Shown: positions 52,687 to 61,754 of the stretch, one piece after another
Layout: every line of letters starts with the position of its first letter
Numbering within the stretch: position 1 is the stretch's first letter
Assembly: GCF_004337475.1 (NCBI RefSeq)
Contig: NZ_SJZJ01000002.1
Coordinates: forward strand, 62,001-126,000
Origin: Nocardioides jejuensis
GTDB taxonomy: Bacteria; Actinomycetota; Actinomycetes; Propionibacteriales; Nocardioidaceae
Direction: 5' to 3'
DNA: 64,000 nucleotides
Notes under the pieces: model-generated
Database searches by the model: none
What the model saw: the letters and a program-made list of their open reading frames with translations, nothing else
What the model was told of the DNA's origin: nothing
Program-made: the position numbers and the translations under genes

Positions 52687-54018
52687 ATGACCGACCGTTA
52701 CCAGAGCTTCACGAAGTCGTCGATCGGCAAGCTGCTGGTCAAGCAGCTCGGCCTCCCGAACCCGGTCGAGCTCGACCGCTACACCGCGGGTGCCCCGCTG
52801 GTGAAGGGCACCGTGCTCGTCGGCGGCGCCGGCAAGCTCGCCGCGACCCTCCCCTCCACGCTCGAGGGCCTGGGCATCGAGTCCGCTACGTCGGTCGAGG
52901 AGGGCGCCAAGTTCAAGGGCCTCGTCTTCGACGCGACCGGCTTCGACTCCGAGGCCGACCTCGTCCAGCTGCAGCAGTTCTTCACCCCGGTCATGCGCAA
53001 GCTCGAGAACTGCGCGCGCGTCGTGGTCATCGGCCTCAACCCGCGCGAGGTCAAGGGCGGCGCCCGCATCGCGCAGCGCGCCCTCGAGGGCTTCACCCGC
53101 TCGCTCGGCAAGGAGATCGGCAAGGGCAGCACCGTCCAGCTGGTCTACGTGACGCCGGGCGCCGAGGGTGCGGTCGACTCGACCCTCGCCTTCTTCCTCT
53201 CCCCCAAGTCGGCCTACGTCTCGGGCCAGGTCGTCCGCATCGGCACGAACGCCAAGAAGGCGCTCGCCAAGGTCGACATCGAGCAGCCGCTCGCCGGCAA
53301 GGTCGCCATCGTCACCGGCGCCTCCCGCGGCATCGGCGAGCAGATCGCCCGCGTCCTGCACCGTGACGGCGCGACCGTCCTCGGCATCGACGTCCCGCAG
53401 GCCGCCTCGGACCTGCAGGCCGTCATGGGCGAGATCGGCGGCACCTCGCTGACCCTCGACATCACCCACGCCGACGCCCCGCAGCGCATTGCGCACTTCG
53501 TCAAGGAGCAGTTCGGCGGCGTCGACATCGTCGTGCACAACGCCGGCATCACCCGCGACAAGAAGCTCGCGAACATGGCCGAGGACCGCTGGCAGTCGGT
53601 CATCTCCGTCAACCTGACCGCCCCCGAGCGGATCACCCGTGAGCTCCTCACCCAGGGTGCGATCAACAAGAACGGCCGCATCATCGGCGTCTCCTCCATC
53701 GCCGGCATCGCGGGCAACGTGGGCCAGACGCAGTACGCCGCCTCCAAGGCCGGCGTCATCGGCTTCGTCGACTCGCTGGCCGACGAGCTCAAGGACGGCA
53801 TCACGATCAACGCCGTCGCCCCGGGCTTCATCATCACCGCGATGACCGCGGCGATCCCGTTCGCCACCCGCGAGGTCGGCGCACGCCTCAACGCCATGCA
53901 GCAGGGTGGCCTCCCGGTCGACGTCGCCGAGACGATCGCCTGGTACGCCTCCCCCGCCTCGACCGCCGTCACCGGCAACGTCGTGCGCGTCTGCGGCCTG
54001 ATGATGCTCGGCGCCTGA
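52687..54018 (+). CDS. fabG4: 3-oxoacyl-ACP/CoA reductase FabG4-like
   Basis: A 443-residue long-type FabG. The N-terminal half (about 1-195) is a degenerate Rossmann domain. The C-terminal half is a full short-chain dehydrogenase: VAIVTGASRGIGEQIARVL (cofactor), IVVHNAGITRDKKLANM, ISVNLTAPERI, VSSIAGIAGNVGQTQYAASK (catalytic Ser/Tyr/Lys). The length matches Rv0242c (FabG4), an NADH-dependent beta-ketoacyl reductase. GAGGAAG precedes the ATG. It is followed by htdX after 1 bp. Confidence 0.95.
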   Translation: MTDRYQSFTKSSIGKLLVKQLGLPNPVELDRYTAGAPLVKGTVLVGGAGKLAATLPSTLEGLGIESATSVEEGAKFKGLVFDATGFDSEADLVQLQQFFTPVMRKLENCARVVVIGLNPREVKGGARIAQRALEGFTRSLGKEIGKGSTVQLVYVTPGAEGAVDSTLAFFLSPKSAYVSGQVVRIGTNAKKALAKVDIEQPLAGKVAIVTGASRGIGEQIARVLHRDGATVLGIDVPQAASDLQAVMGEIGGTSLTLDITHADAPQRIAHFVKEQFGGVDIVVHNAGITRDKKLANMAEDRWQSVISVNLTAPERITRELLTQGAINKNGRIIGVSSIAGIAGNVGQTQYAASKAGVIGFVDSLADELKDGITINAVAPGFIITAMTAAIPFATREVGARLNAMQQGGLPVDVAETIAWYASPASTAVTGNVVRVCGLMMLGA

Positions 54019-54019
54019 G

Positions 54020-54895
54020 ATGGCGGAGACGCGGATCATCCAGGGCACCGCGGGCGCCGGTGCGATGCTGAAGGCCGTCCTCCCGACGGTCCCCGGCGTC
54101 AACCAGCTCCCCGGCGTGAAGAAGACCTCCAAGGACCTCCCTGACCTCGTGCTCCGTCGCGAGGGCCTGGAGATCACCCGCGCGGCCGTCGCGCCGTACG
54201 CCGCCATCGCCGGCTTCCCGGTGAAGGACGTCGCGCCGCTGCCGTACGTGCACAACCTGGCGTTCCCGCTGCACATGGCGCTCCTGACCGACCAGTCCTT
54301 CCCATTCGCGGCGATGGGCCTGGTCCACCTGGAGAACTCCATCTCGCAGCTGCGTCCGATCGCGTTTGGCGAGAAGGTCGACGTCGAGGTCAAGGCCGCC
54401 AACCTGCGGAAGTCCACCAAGGGCAAGGCCTTCGACATGCTGACCACGGTCAGCGTCGGCGGCGAGACCGTGTGGGAGGAGACCTCCACGTACCTCCGCG
54501 TCGGCGGCGGTGACAAGGAGAACGGGGACGCCGGCATGGACCTCGCCCCCGTCGAGGCCACCGGTGCGATCTGGTCGCTCCCGACCAACCTGGGCCGTCG
54601 CTACGCGGCGATCTCGGGTGACCGCAACCCGATCCACCTCTACCCGTTCACCGCCAAGGCGCTCGGCTTCAAGGGCCACATCGCTCACGGCATGTGGACG
54701 ATGTCGAAGGCGGCCGCGACCCTCGAGGCGCGGATGCCGGACGCCGTCCGGCTGGACGTGGCGTTCAAGACGCCGATCTTCCTGCCGGGCAAGGTGCGCT
54801 TCGGTGCGGTCCCGGTCGAGGGCGGTGTCGACTTCGCGGTCACCAACCCGAAGAACGGCGCTCCGCACGTGCTCGGTCGCACCCGGGCGCTCTGA
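54020..54895 (+). CDS. htdX: MaoC family (R)-specific hydratase HtdX-like
   Basis: A 291-residue double-hotdog hydratase. The second hotdog carries the hydratase motif RRYAAISGDRNPIHLYPFTA and FKGHIAHGMWTMSKAAATLE (Asp/His catalytic pair). The N-terminal hotdog (PYAAIAGFPVKDVAPLPYVH to about residue 150) is inactive-looking, as in the family. It should hydrate trans-2-enoyl thioesters to (R)-3-hydroxyacyl thioesters, the substrate or product of FabG4. Same order as Rv0242c-Rv0241c. Confidence 0.94.
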   Translation: MAETRIIQGTAGAGAMLKAVLPTVPGVNQLPGVKKTSKDLPDLVLRREGLEITRAAVAPYAAIAGFPVKDVAPLPYVHNLAFPLHMALLTDQSFPFAAMGLVHLENSISQLRPIAFGEKVDVEVKAANLRKSTKGKAFDMLTTVSVGGETVWEETSTYLRVGGGDKENGDAGMDLAPVEATGAIWSLPTNLGRRYAAISGDRNPIHLYPFTAKALGFKGHIAHGMWTMSKAAATLEARMPDAVRLDVAFKTPIFLPGKVRFGAVPVEGGVDFAVTNPKNGAPHVLGRTRAL

Positions 54896-54906
54896 CGTAG
54901 TACGCC

Positions 54907-54944
54907 GAACGGCCGCGACTCCCTCACGGGGGTCGCGGCCGTTC
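54907..54944. terminator. terminator between htdX and tesB
   Basis: GAACGGCCGCGAC (54907-54919) pairs perfectly with GTCGCGGCCGTTC (54932-54944). A T-rich stretch follows on the plus strand. It probably serves both converging genes. Confidence 0.85.
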
Positions 54945-54960
54945 GTCGTTTTCGGCCGGG

Positions 54961-55827
54961 TCAGCGGCGGAGGCGGATCAGGCCTTCCTGGGCCGTGGTG
55001 GCGACGAGGCGACCGTCGGCAGTGAAGAGGCGACCGATGGCCAGACCGCGTCCCTGCGAAGCACTCGGGGAGACCTGGTCGTAGAGCAGCCATTCGTCGG
55101 CGCGGAACGGGCGGTGGAACCAGACCGTGTGGTCGAGCGAGGCCGCCTGCATGTCCGGCTCCATGAACGACGTGCCGTGGACGACGAGCGCGGTGCCGAG
55201 CAGCGTCACGTCGCTGAGGTAGGTCAGGGCCGCCTTGTGGATCATCGGGTCGTCCGGGAGCTCACCGTCGACGCGCACCCAGAAGCGCTGACGCGCCGGG
55301 TGATCGGGGTCGCCCTCGAGCGCTCCCCCGGCCCGGGAGTCACCCGCAGCCCGCATGTCGAGGACCGACCACTCCTGCGCCAGCACGTCGACGTACGCCG
55401 CGGGGGCACGCTTGCGGAGCAGGTCCAGCGAGGCCGGGCAGTCGTCCGGAGCCGGCACGTCGGGCATGACGTCCTGATGCTCCAGCCCCTCCTCGTCGAC
55501 CTGGAAGCTCGCGGTCAGGTAGTAGATCGGCCGACCGTGCTGGCGGGCCTCGACCCGCCGGGTGGCGAACGACGACCCGTCACGGATCCGCTCGACGTCG
55601 TAGATGATCGGGACGTTGGGGTCGCCCGGCCGCAGGAAGTAGCTGTGCAGCGAGTGCATCGACATGCCTTCGGGCGCCGTGCGCTCGGCGGCGATCATGG
55701 CTTGGCCGGCGACCTGCCCACCGAAGACCCGCTGGAAGAACGTGATCGGCTGGCGGCCGCGGAAGAGGTTGACGTCGATCGTCTCGAGGTCGAGCAGGTC
55801 GACCAGCTCGCTGGCAGAGGTGGGCAT
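54961..55827 (-). CDS. tesB: acyl-CoA thioesterase II
   Basis: A 288-residue double-hotdog thioesterase of the TesB family, releasing free fatty acid from acyl-CoA. N-terminal hotdog: FFQRVFGGQVAGQAMIAAER and MHSLHSYFLRPGDPNVPIIY. C-terminal hotdog: AALTYLSDVTLLGTALVVHG, SLDHTVWFHRPFRADEWLLY (Asp/Thr/Gln catalytic site region) and GLAIGRLFTADGRLVATTAQ. ATG 55827 overlaps the stop of the upstream PAC2 gene by one base. Confidence 0.95.
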   Translation of the reverse strand: MPTSASELVDLLDLETIDVNLFRGRQPITFFQRVFGGQVAGQAMIAAERTAPEGMSMHSLHSYFLRPGDPNVPIIYDVERIRDGSSFATRRVEARQHGRPIYYLTASFQVDEEGLEHQDVMPDVPAPDDCPASLDLLRKRAPAAYVDVLAQEWSVLDMRAAGDSRAGGALEGDPDHPARQRFWVRVDGELPDDPMIHKAALTYLSDVTLLGTALVVHGTSFMEPDMQAASLDHTVWFHRPFRADEWLLYDQVSPSASQGRGLAIGRLFTADGRLVATTAQEGLIRLRR

Positions 55828-56774
55828 CAGTCGGTGCCTTCCGGGGCGTCGGGGGTCTCGTCGCTGCCGGCGCCGGGGCCGTCGAGTCCGGCGAGGAACT
55901 TCTCGAACTCCGCCCCCAGCTCGTCGCCGGTCGGGATCGGCTGATCCGTCGCGAGCAGGCTCTCGTCGATGCCGCGCTGGAAGGCGTCGTACTGCTGCTC
56001 CATGCCGGCGACGAGCTCGGCGACGTCGGGGTTCTCCGCGAGGTGCTCGGCGATCTCCGCCGTACGCCGCTCGGCCGCGACCTTGAGCGCGTCGAGGTCG
56101 AAGGTGAGGCCGGTCGAGTCCTCGACCCCGGACAGCAGCGCACGCGCGGCCTCCGGGTAGTCGCTGCCCTGGACGTAGTGCGGCACGTGGACGACCCAGC
56201 CGACCATCGGGTGGCCGCTCTCCCCCAGCCGCACCTCGAGCAGCGCGTGCGCCGACGACGGGATGCGCAGCTCGCCGCGCCACTGGTTGGCACGCAGCAG
56301 GAGCTCGCGGCGGTTGGCGTGCTGCGTCACCGCGAGCGGTCGCGTGTGCGGCACTGCCATCGGCACCGACCCGAGCGAGACGACCAGCGAGACGCCGAGG
56401 ACCTCAACGACCTCGCGCACCGCTCCGGCGAACGCCTCCCAGCGGTTGTCCGGCTCCGGGCCGGAGAGCAGCAGGAACGCACGACCCGTCGCGTCGCGCT
56501 GCACGCGGACGACGAGCCGCGGGGCGTCGTACGACTCGTAGTGGTCCTCGACGAACGAGATCGCGGGACGGCGGGCGCGGTAGTCGTGGAAGACGTCGAC
56601 GTCGAACGTCGCCACCACCGGGCCGACTCCCCCGGTGGACTCCAGGTGGTCGACGGCGAGCACGGAACCGTTGCCCGCGTCGAGGAAGCCATGGAGTGCG
56701 ACGACGAGCACGGGATCGTCGCCGAGATCGGTCACGTCGTCGACGATGTGCACGAAGCGGTTGGACCCTGCCAC
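55827..56774 (-). CDS. PAC2 family protein
   Basis: A 315-residue protein of the PAC2 (proteasome assembly chaperone 2-like) family, common in actinobacteria. Marks: VLVVALHGFLDAGN, YRARRPAISFVEDHYESYD, FLLLSGPEPDNRWEAFAGAV, and a middle MAVPHTRPLAVTQHANRREL segment. The acidic C-terminus (SDETPDAPEGTD) is disordered. Archaeal relatives help assemble the proteasome; the actinobacterial role is uncertain. Start GTG 56774 with GAGGGG upstream; coupled to tesB by a TGATG overlap. Confidence 0.9.
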   Translation of the reverse strand: MAGSNRFVHIVDDVTDLGDDPVLVVALHGFLDAGNGSVLAVDHLESTGGVGPVVATFDVDVFHDYRARRPAISFVEDHYESYDAPRLVVRVQRDATGRAFLLLSGPEPDNRWEAFAGAVREVVEVLGVSLVVSLGSVPMAVPHTRPLAVTQHANRRELLLRANQWRGELRIPSSAHALLEVRLGESGHPMVGWVVHVPHYVQGSDYPEAARALLSGVEDSTGLTFDLDALKVAAERRTAEIAEHLAENPDVAELVAGMEQQYDAFQRGIDESLLATDQPIPTGDELGAEFEKFLAGLDGPGAGSDETPDAPEGTD

Positions 56775-56907
56775 GCGACACCCCTCTTCGGTAGTTTGCT
56801 GGTGCGTTGAGCCTAGTGGGCAGCACCACTTGTCCAGCGCCTGCCCCGTTCCGGTTACTGGCGGGTAGCATCAGATCCGACACCCACGAACAATCGAGGA
56901 GATCCTG

Positions 56908-58107
56908 TTGTCCCGACAGCTCCGCGACGTCGTCTTCGTTGACGGCGTTCGTACTCCGTTCGGCCGGTCCAAGGGCCAGTACGCCGAGACCCGCGCTGAT
57001 GACCTGGTCATCAAGTGCATGCGCGAGCTCCTTCGCCGCAACCCGAACCTGCCGCCCGAGCGGATCGACGAGGTCGCCATCGCTGCGACCACGCAGATCG
57101 GCGACCAGGGCCTGACCATCGGTCGCACCGCGGGCATCCTCGCGGGTCTCCCGACCACGGTCCCCGGCTACGCCATCGACCGCATGTGCGCCGGCGCGCT
57201 CACCGCTGTGACGACCACCGCCGGCGGCATCGCCTTCGGCGCGTACGACGTCGTCATCGCCGGTGGCGTCGAGCACATGGGCCGCCACCCCATGGGTGAG
57301 GGCGTCGACCCGAACCCGCGCATCGTCGCGGAGAAGCTGGTCAACCCGGAGGCGCTCTTCATGGGCAACACCGCGGAGAACCTGCACGACCGCTTCCCGG
57401 CCATCACCAAGGAGCGCGCGGACGCCTACGCCGTGCGCTCGCAGCAGAAGGCCGCTGCGGCGTACGAGGCCGGCATCATCCAGCCCGACCTCGTCCCGAT
57501 CGCCACGCGCTCCGCCGAAGAGGGCTGGGGCCTGGCCACCACCGACGAGCCGATGCGCCCGCAGACGACCATGGAGTCGCTCGCCGCGCTGAAGACGCCG
57601 TTCCGCTCGCACGGTCGTGTGACCGCGGGCAACGCCGCCGGCATCAACGACGGCGCCACCGCCGCGCTGCTGATGGCTGCCGAGGTCGCCGAGGAGCTCG
57701 GTCTCGAGCCCAAGATGAAGCTCGTCTCCTACGCCTACGTCGGCATCGAGGCGGAGTTCATGGGCGCCGGCCCGATCCCGTCGACCGAAAAGGCGCTGGC
57801 CCAGGCCGGCCTGACGATCGACGACATCGACGCCTTCGAGATCAACGAGGCGTTCGCCGTCCAGGTGCTCTCCCTGCTCGACCACTACGGCATCGCCGAC
57901 GACGACGCCCGCGTCAACCCGTTCGGTGGCGCCATCGCGTTCGGCCACCCGCTCGCCTCCTCCGGCGTGCGCCTGATGAACCAGCTCGCTGCGCAGTTCA
58001 AGCAGGACCCGGCCAAGCGCTACGGCATCACGACCATGTGCGTCGGCCTCGGCCAGGGCGCCACGGTCATCTGGGAGAACGCCAACTGGAACGGAGAGTC
58101 CAAGTGA
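56908..58107 (+). CDS. fadA: acetyl-CoA acyltransferase (FadA)
   Basis: A 399-residue degradative thiolase, beta subunit of the fatty-acid oxidation complex. Nucleophile Cys94 in DRMCAGALTA; GGVEHMGRHPMGEG; DAFEINEAFAVQVLS; GGAIAFGHPLASSGVRLMN (His) and the second cysteine in MCVGLGQGATVIW. It starts at TTG 56908 with GGAGAT upstream; no other start gives the conserved N-terminus. An imperfect palindrome TTAC-N5-GGTA lies about 40 bp upstream (56855-56867) and may be an operator. Overlaps fadB by GTGA. Confidence 0.96.
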   Translation: MSRQLRDVVFVDGVRTPFGRSKGQYAETRADDLVIKCMRELLRRNPNLPPERIDEVAIAATTQIGDQGLTIGRTAGILAGLPTTVPGYAIDRMCAGALTAVTTTAGGIAFGAYDVVIAGGVEHMGRHPMGEGVDPNPRIVAEKLVNPEALFMGNTAENLHDRFPAITKERADAYAVRSQQKAAAAYEAGIIQPDLVPIATRSAEEGWGLATTDEPMRPQTTMESLAALKTPFRSHGRVTAGNAAGINDGATAALLMAAEVAEELGLEPKMKLVSYAYVGIEAEFMGAGPIPSTEKALAQAGLTIDDIDAFEINEAFAVQVLSLLDHYGIADDDARVNPFGGAIAFGHPLASSGVRLMNQLAAQFKQDPAKRYGITTMCVGLGQGATVIWENANWNGESK

Positions 58108-60185
58108 ACGACGTCATCGCACGCGCCGAGGCGCTCCGCACCGACGCCGAGGTCGTGACCAAGGCCCTGCTCCGGAAGGTCACCCTCGCGGGTGGCGCCG
58201 GTGTCATGGGCCTGATCACCCTCGACAACGGCTTCGACCACACCAAGCCGAACACCTTCGGCCCGGGCTCGCTCGTCGAGCTCAACACGGCCATCGACGC
58301 CGCGATCGCCGACGACGAGATCACCTCGATCGGTGTCACGGGCAAGCCGTTCATCCTGGCCGCCGGTGCCGACCTCACGTCGCTCCGCGCCGCGGGCTCG
58401 GCTGACGCGATCCGCACGATCGCCGAGCTCGGCCACTACGTGTTCGGCAAGCTCGCCGGCACGAAGCCGTCGTTCGGCTTCATCAACGGCCTCGCCCTCG
58501 GCGGTGGCTTCGAGGTCGCCCTCAACTGCGACTACCGCACCGTGCAGGACTCGATCCCGGCCGCCGGCCTCCCCGAGGTCATGCTCGGCCTGGTCCCCGG
58601 CTGGGGTGGCGCATGGCTCGTCCCGAACCTCATCGGTGCCGGCGGTGCCGTCAAGGTTGCGCTCGAGAACCCGCTCAACCAGGGCAAGGTCCTCAAGGGC
58701 TCCGAGGTCAAGGAGCTCGGCCTCGCCGACGCGATCTTCCAGGGTGCCGACTTCCTCGAGCAGTCGCTCGTCTGGGCCGCCTCCGTGCTGACCGGCGAGA
58801 CCGCCGTCGTCCGGCCCGAGGTCGACCGTGGCAAGGCCTGGGACGACGCTGTCGCCTGGGGCCGCATGGTTGCCGCGGGCAAGACCGGTGGCAAGTCCGT
58901 CGCCGCCACGCGCCTGCTCGACCTGATCGAGGCCGCGAAGACCAACACCAAGGCCGAGGGCTTCGCGCTCGAGGACCAGGCGCTGGTCGACATGGCGCAG
59001 ACCGCCGAGCTCGACGCGTCGCTGTACTCGTTCGACCTCGTGCAGAAGCGCGCCAAGCGTCCCGCCGGTGCCCCGGACAAGGCGCTGGCCCGCAAGGTCA
59101 CCAAGGTCGGCATCATCGGCGCCGGTCTCATGGCCTCGCAGTTCGCTCTGCTCTTCGTGCGTCGCCTGAAGGTTCCGGTCGTCCTGACCGACCTCGACCA
59201 GGAGCGCGCCAACAAGGGTGTCGCCTACGTCCACGGCGAGATCGACAAGCTCGTCGCCAAGGGCCGCCTGGACACCGACGGTGCGAACCGCCTCAAGGCG
59301 CTCGTGACCGCCGAGGTCGACTACGCCGTTGCCTTCTCCGACGCCGACTTCATCATCGAGGCCGTCTTCGAGGAGATGGGCGTCAAGAAGACCGTCTTCG
59401 CGAACGCCGAGAAGGTCGCGCCCGCCGAGGCCGTCTTCGCGACCAACACCTCGTCGCTCTCCATCACCGAGATGGCGGCCGACCTGGAGCACCCGGAGCG
59501 GGTCGTGGGCTTCCACTTCTTCAACCCGGTCGCGATCATGCCGCTCGTCGAGATCATCAAGGGCGAGACCACCTCCGACGAGGCGCTCGCGACGGCGTTC
59601 GCCACCTCGAAGGGCCTCGGCAAGACCTCGATCCTGGTCAAGGACTCCCCGTCCTTCATCGTGAACCGCCTCCTCGGCCGGTTCATGGGCGAGGTCGCCA
59701 AGGTCGTCGACGAGGGCACCCCGGTCAAGGACGCCGACGCGGCGTTCGCCGGCCTCGCGCCGATGCCGCCGTTCGTCCTGCTCGGCCTGGTCGGCCCGGC
59801 GATCGCGCTGCACAACAACGAGACCCTCAACCGGGCCTTCCCCGACCGCATGTACGTGTCGGAGAACCTCAAGAAGGTCGTCGAGGCGAAGATCGGCTCC
59901 TGGTACGGCGCGGACGGCGAGGTCTCCCCGGAGGTCGCCGCCCTGGTGACCACCCCGGAGAACCCGGTCGTCAAGAGCACCGAGGAGGTCCGCAACCAGG
60001 TCCTCGAGGCGCTCGCCGACGAGATCAAGCGCATGCTCGACGAGGGCGTCGCCTCCGCTCCGGAGGACATCGACCTCGCGATGATCATGGGTGCCGGCTT
60101 CCAGTTCTGGAACGGTGGCATCACGAAGCTCCTCGACCGCGAGGGCGTTTCGGAGAAGGTCGCGGGCGCGAAGTTCCACGCCTGA
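58104..60185 (+). CDS. fadB: 3-hydroxyacyl-CoA dehydrogenase / enoyl-CoA hydratase (FadB)
   Basis: A 693-residue bifunctional enzyme, alpha subunit of the oxidation complex. The N-terminal crotonase domain has FGFINGLALGGGFEVALNCD and GLPEVMLGLVPGWGGAW (catalytic Glu region). The C-terminal dehydrogenase has VGIIGAGLMASQFALLF (NAD), FATNTSSLSITEMA and VVGFHFFNPVAIMPLVEII. Two helical 3HCDH domains follow. It starts at GTG 58104, overlapping the fadA stop by 4 nt, so the subunits are made together. No frameshift was seen. Confidence 0.95.
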   Translation: MNDVIARAEALRTDAEVVTKALLRKVTLAGGAGVMGLITLDNGFDHTKPNTFGPGSLVELNTAIDAAIADDEITSIGVTGKPFILAAGADLTSLRAAGSADAIRTIAELGHYVFGKLAGTKPSFGFINGLALGGGFEVALNCDYRTVQDSIPAAGLPEVMLGLVPGWGGAWLVPNLIGAGGAVKVALENPLNQGKVLKGSEVKELGLADAIFQGADFLEQSLVWAASVLTGETAVVRPEVDRGKAWDDAVAWGRMVAAGKTGGKSVAATRLLDLIEAAKTNTKAEGFALEDQALVDMAQTAELDASLYSFDLVQKRAKRPAGAPDKALARKVTKVGIIGAGLMASQFALLFVRRLKVPVVLTDLDQERANKGVAYVHGEIDKLVAKGRLDTDGANRLKALVTAEVDYAVAFSDADFIIEAVFEEMGVKKTVFANAEKVAPAEAVFATNTSSLSITEMAADLEHPERVVGFHFFNPVAIMPLVEIIKGETTSDEALATAFATSKGLGKTSILVKDSPSFIVNRLLGRFMGEVAKVVDEGTPVKDADAAFAGLAPMPPFVLLGLVGPAIALHNNETLNRAFPDRMYVSENLKKVVEAKIGSWYGADGEVSPEVAALVTTPENPVVKSTEEVRNQVLEALADEIKRMLDEGVASAPEDIDLAMIMGAGFQFWNGGITKLLDREGVSEKVAGAKFHA

Positions 60186-60194
60186 TCCAGCACC

Positions 60195-60241
60195 AACGAC
60201 GACGCCGCCGGTCCCGCGAGGGGCCGGCGGCGTTCGTCGTT
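60195..60241. terminator. terminator after fadB
   Basis: A 17-bp near-perfect stem (AACGACGACGCCGCCGG with its complement) lies 10 bp past the stop. It separates fadB from the converging permease gene. Confidence 0.8.
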
Positions 60242-60255
60242 TGAACGCGGTGGGG

Positions 60256-61737
60256 TCAGCCGACGGACACCGGCTCGGCCTGACGCCCGACCCGGCTGTT
60301 GCGGTAGCCGAAGGTGCCGTAGATGACGCCGCCGATCAGCATCCAGATCGCGAAGCGGAGCCAGGTCTCGCCACTCAGGTTGAGCATCAGGTAGATGCAG
60401 ACCAGCGCGGCGACGACCGGGAGCACGGGCGACAGCGGGACGCGGAAGCCGCGCTCGAGGTCGGGGCGCCGGCGGCGCAGGACGGGGACCGCCAGCGACA
60501 CGAGCGAGAACGCCGCCAGCGTGCCGATGTTCACCATCTCCTCCAGCTTGCCGATCGGCGTCAGCGACGCGATCACGGCGACGAGCACGGCGATCCCGGC
60601 GCTGGTCCGGAGCGGAGTGCCCGTGCGCCCGCTGACCTTGGCCAGCCCCTCGGGGAGCAGCCCGTCACGGCTCATCGCGAAGACCACGCGGACCGCACCG
60701 ATCATCAGCGTCATCACCACGGTGGTCAGACCGGCGACGGCGCCCGCGGAGATGAGCGTCGCGTAGCCGTCCTTGCCGTGCGCGATGAACGCCCGCGCGA
60801 GCGCGGCCTCGCTGTCGATGTGGTCGTAACGGACCATGCCCGTGATCACCAGCGCCACCGCGATGTAGAGCACCGTGCAGATGGCGAGCGAACCGAGGAT
60901 GCCGATCGGCAGGTCGCGCTGCGGCCGCCGGGCCTCCTCTGCCGTCGTCGCCACGACGTCGAAGCCGATGTAGGCGAAGAACACGACGGACGCAGCCGAC
61001 ACGATGCCGAGGACGCCGTACACGTGCGGCTGGATGCCGAAGAGCGACTGCACGAGCGGCGTGTGCAGCCAGCCGCTGCCGACCCCGGCAGCCGGGCCCG
61101 CAGCGTCCGGGATGAACGGCGAGTAGTTGCTCGTGTCGATCAGGCTGATGCCCGTGGCGATGACGAAGAGCACGATAAAGAGCTTCACCGCCACGAGCAC
61201 GAGGTTGACCCGCATGCTCTCCTTGATGCCGTAGCAGACCAGGGCACCCAGCGCCGCGACCATCATGAACGCCGCGAGGTTGAACGACCCGTCCGGCCCG
61301 AGGCTGGTCGGCCAGCCGAGCCCGATCTGGTCGAGGAAGGTCACGAAGTACGTGCTCCACCCCTGGGCAACCACGCTCGCGCCGAGCAGGCACTCGAGCA
61401 GCAGGTCCCAGCCGATGATCCAGGCGACGAGCTCACCGAGCGTCGCGTAGGAGAACGTGTACGCCGATCCCGCGACCGGCACGGTCGAGGCAAACTCCGC
61501 GTAGCAGAGCGCGGCCAGGGCACAGCAGAACGCTGCGATCAGGAACGAGAACACGACGCCCGGGCCCGCGTACTGGGCAGCGACCTTGCCGGTCAGCGTG
61601 AAGATGCCGGCCCCGATGACGACGCCGACGCCGAAGACCGTCAGGTCCAGCGCGGTGAGGGTCCTCTTGAGCTGGTGCTCGGGCTCGACGGTCTCGGCGA
61701 TGGACGCCTCGACGGACTTGGTACGCAGCAGATCCAT
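60256..61737 (-). CDS. APC family amino-acid permease
   Basis: A 493-residue transporter with about 12 transmembrane helices. APC-superfamily marks: VFGVGVVIGAGIFTLTGKVA in the first helix (G-x-G-x-x-G-A-G-I-F), CYAEFASTVPVAGSAYTFSY, FFAYIGFDVVATTAEEARRP and MSRDGLLPEGLAKVS. The arrangement is like cationic amino-acid or YfnA/YhdG-type permeases. Substrate unknown. ATG 61737 has a leaderless -10 box upstream. Monocistronic. Confidence 0.93.
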   Translation of the reverse strand: MDLLRTKSVEASIAETVEPEHQLKRTLTALDLTVFGVGVVIGAGIFTLTGKVAAQYAGPGVVFSFLIAAFCCALAALCYAEFASTVPVAGSAYTFSYATLGELVAWIIGWDLLLECLLGASVVAQGWSTYFVTFLDQIGLGWPTSLGPDGSFNLAAFMMVAALGALVCYGIKESMRVNLVLVAVKLFIVLFVIATGISLIDTSNYSPFIPDAAGPAAGVGSGWLHTPLVQSLFGIQPHVYGVLGIVSAASVVFFAYIGFDVVATTAEEARRPQRDLPIGILGSLAICTVLYIAVALVITGMVRYDHIDSEAALARAFIAHGKDGYATLISAGAVAGLTTVVMTLMIGAVRVVFAMSRDGLLPEGLAKVSGRTGTPLRTSAGIAVLVAVIASLTPIGKLEEMVNIGTLAAFSLVSLAVPVLRRRRPDLERGFRVPLSPVLPVVAALVCIYLMLNLSGETWLRFAIWMLIGGVIYGTFGYRNSRVGRQAEPVSVG

Positions 61738-61744
61738 GCAGGCG

Positions 61745-61750
61745 ACGTTA
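61745..61750 (-). promoter_or_regulatory. -10 box of the permease gene (leaderless)
   Basis: TAACGT on the minus strand, 7 nt before ATG 61737. Confidence 0.55.
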
Positions 61751-61754
61751 GCGG

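Noticed and set aside
51217-54588. Long minus-strand frame extending fadA2 through fabG4 and htdX
   Set aside because: The extension is antisense to two genes with clear catalytic motifs; ATG 52497 with a ribosome-binding site is the natural fadA2 start.
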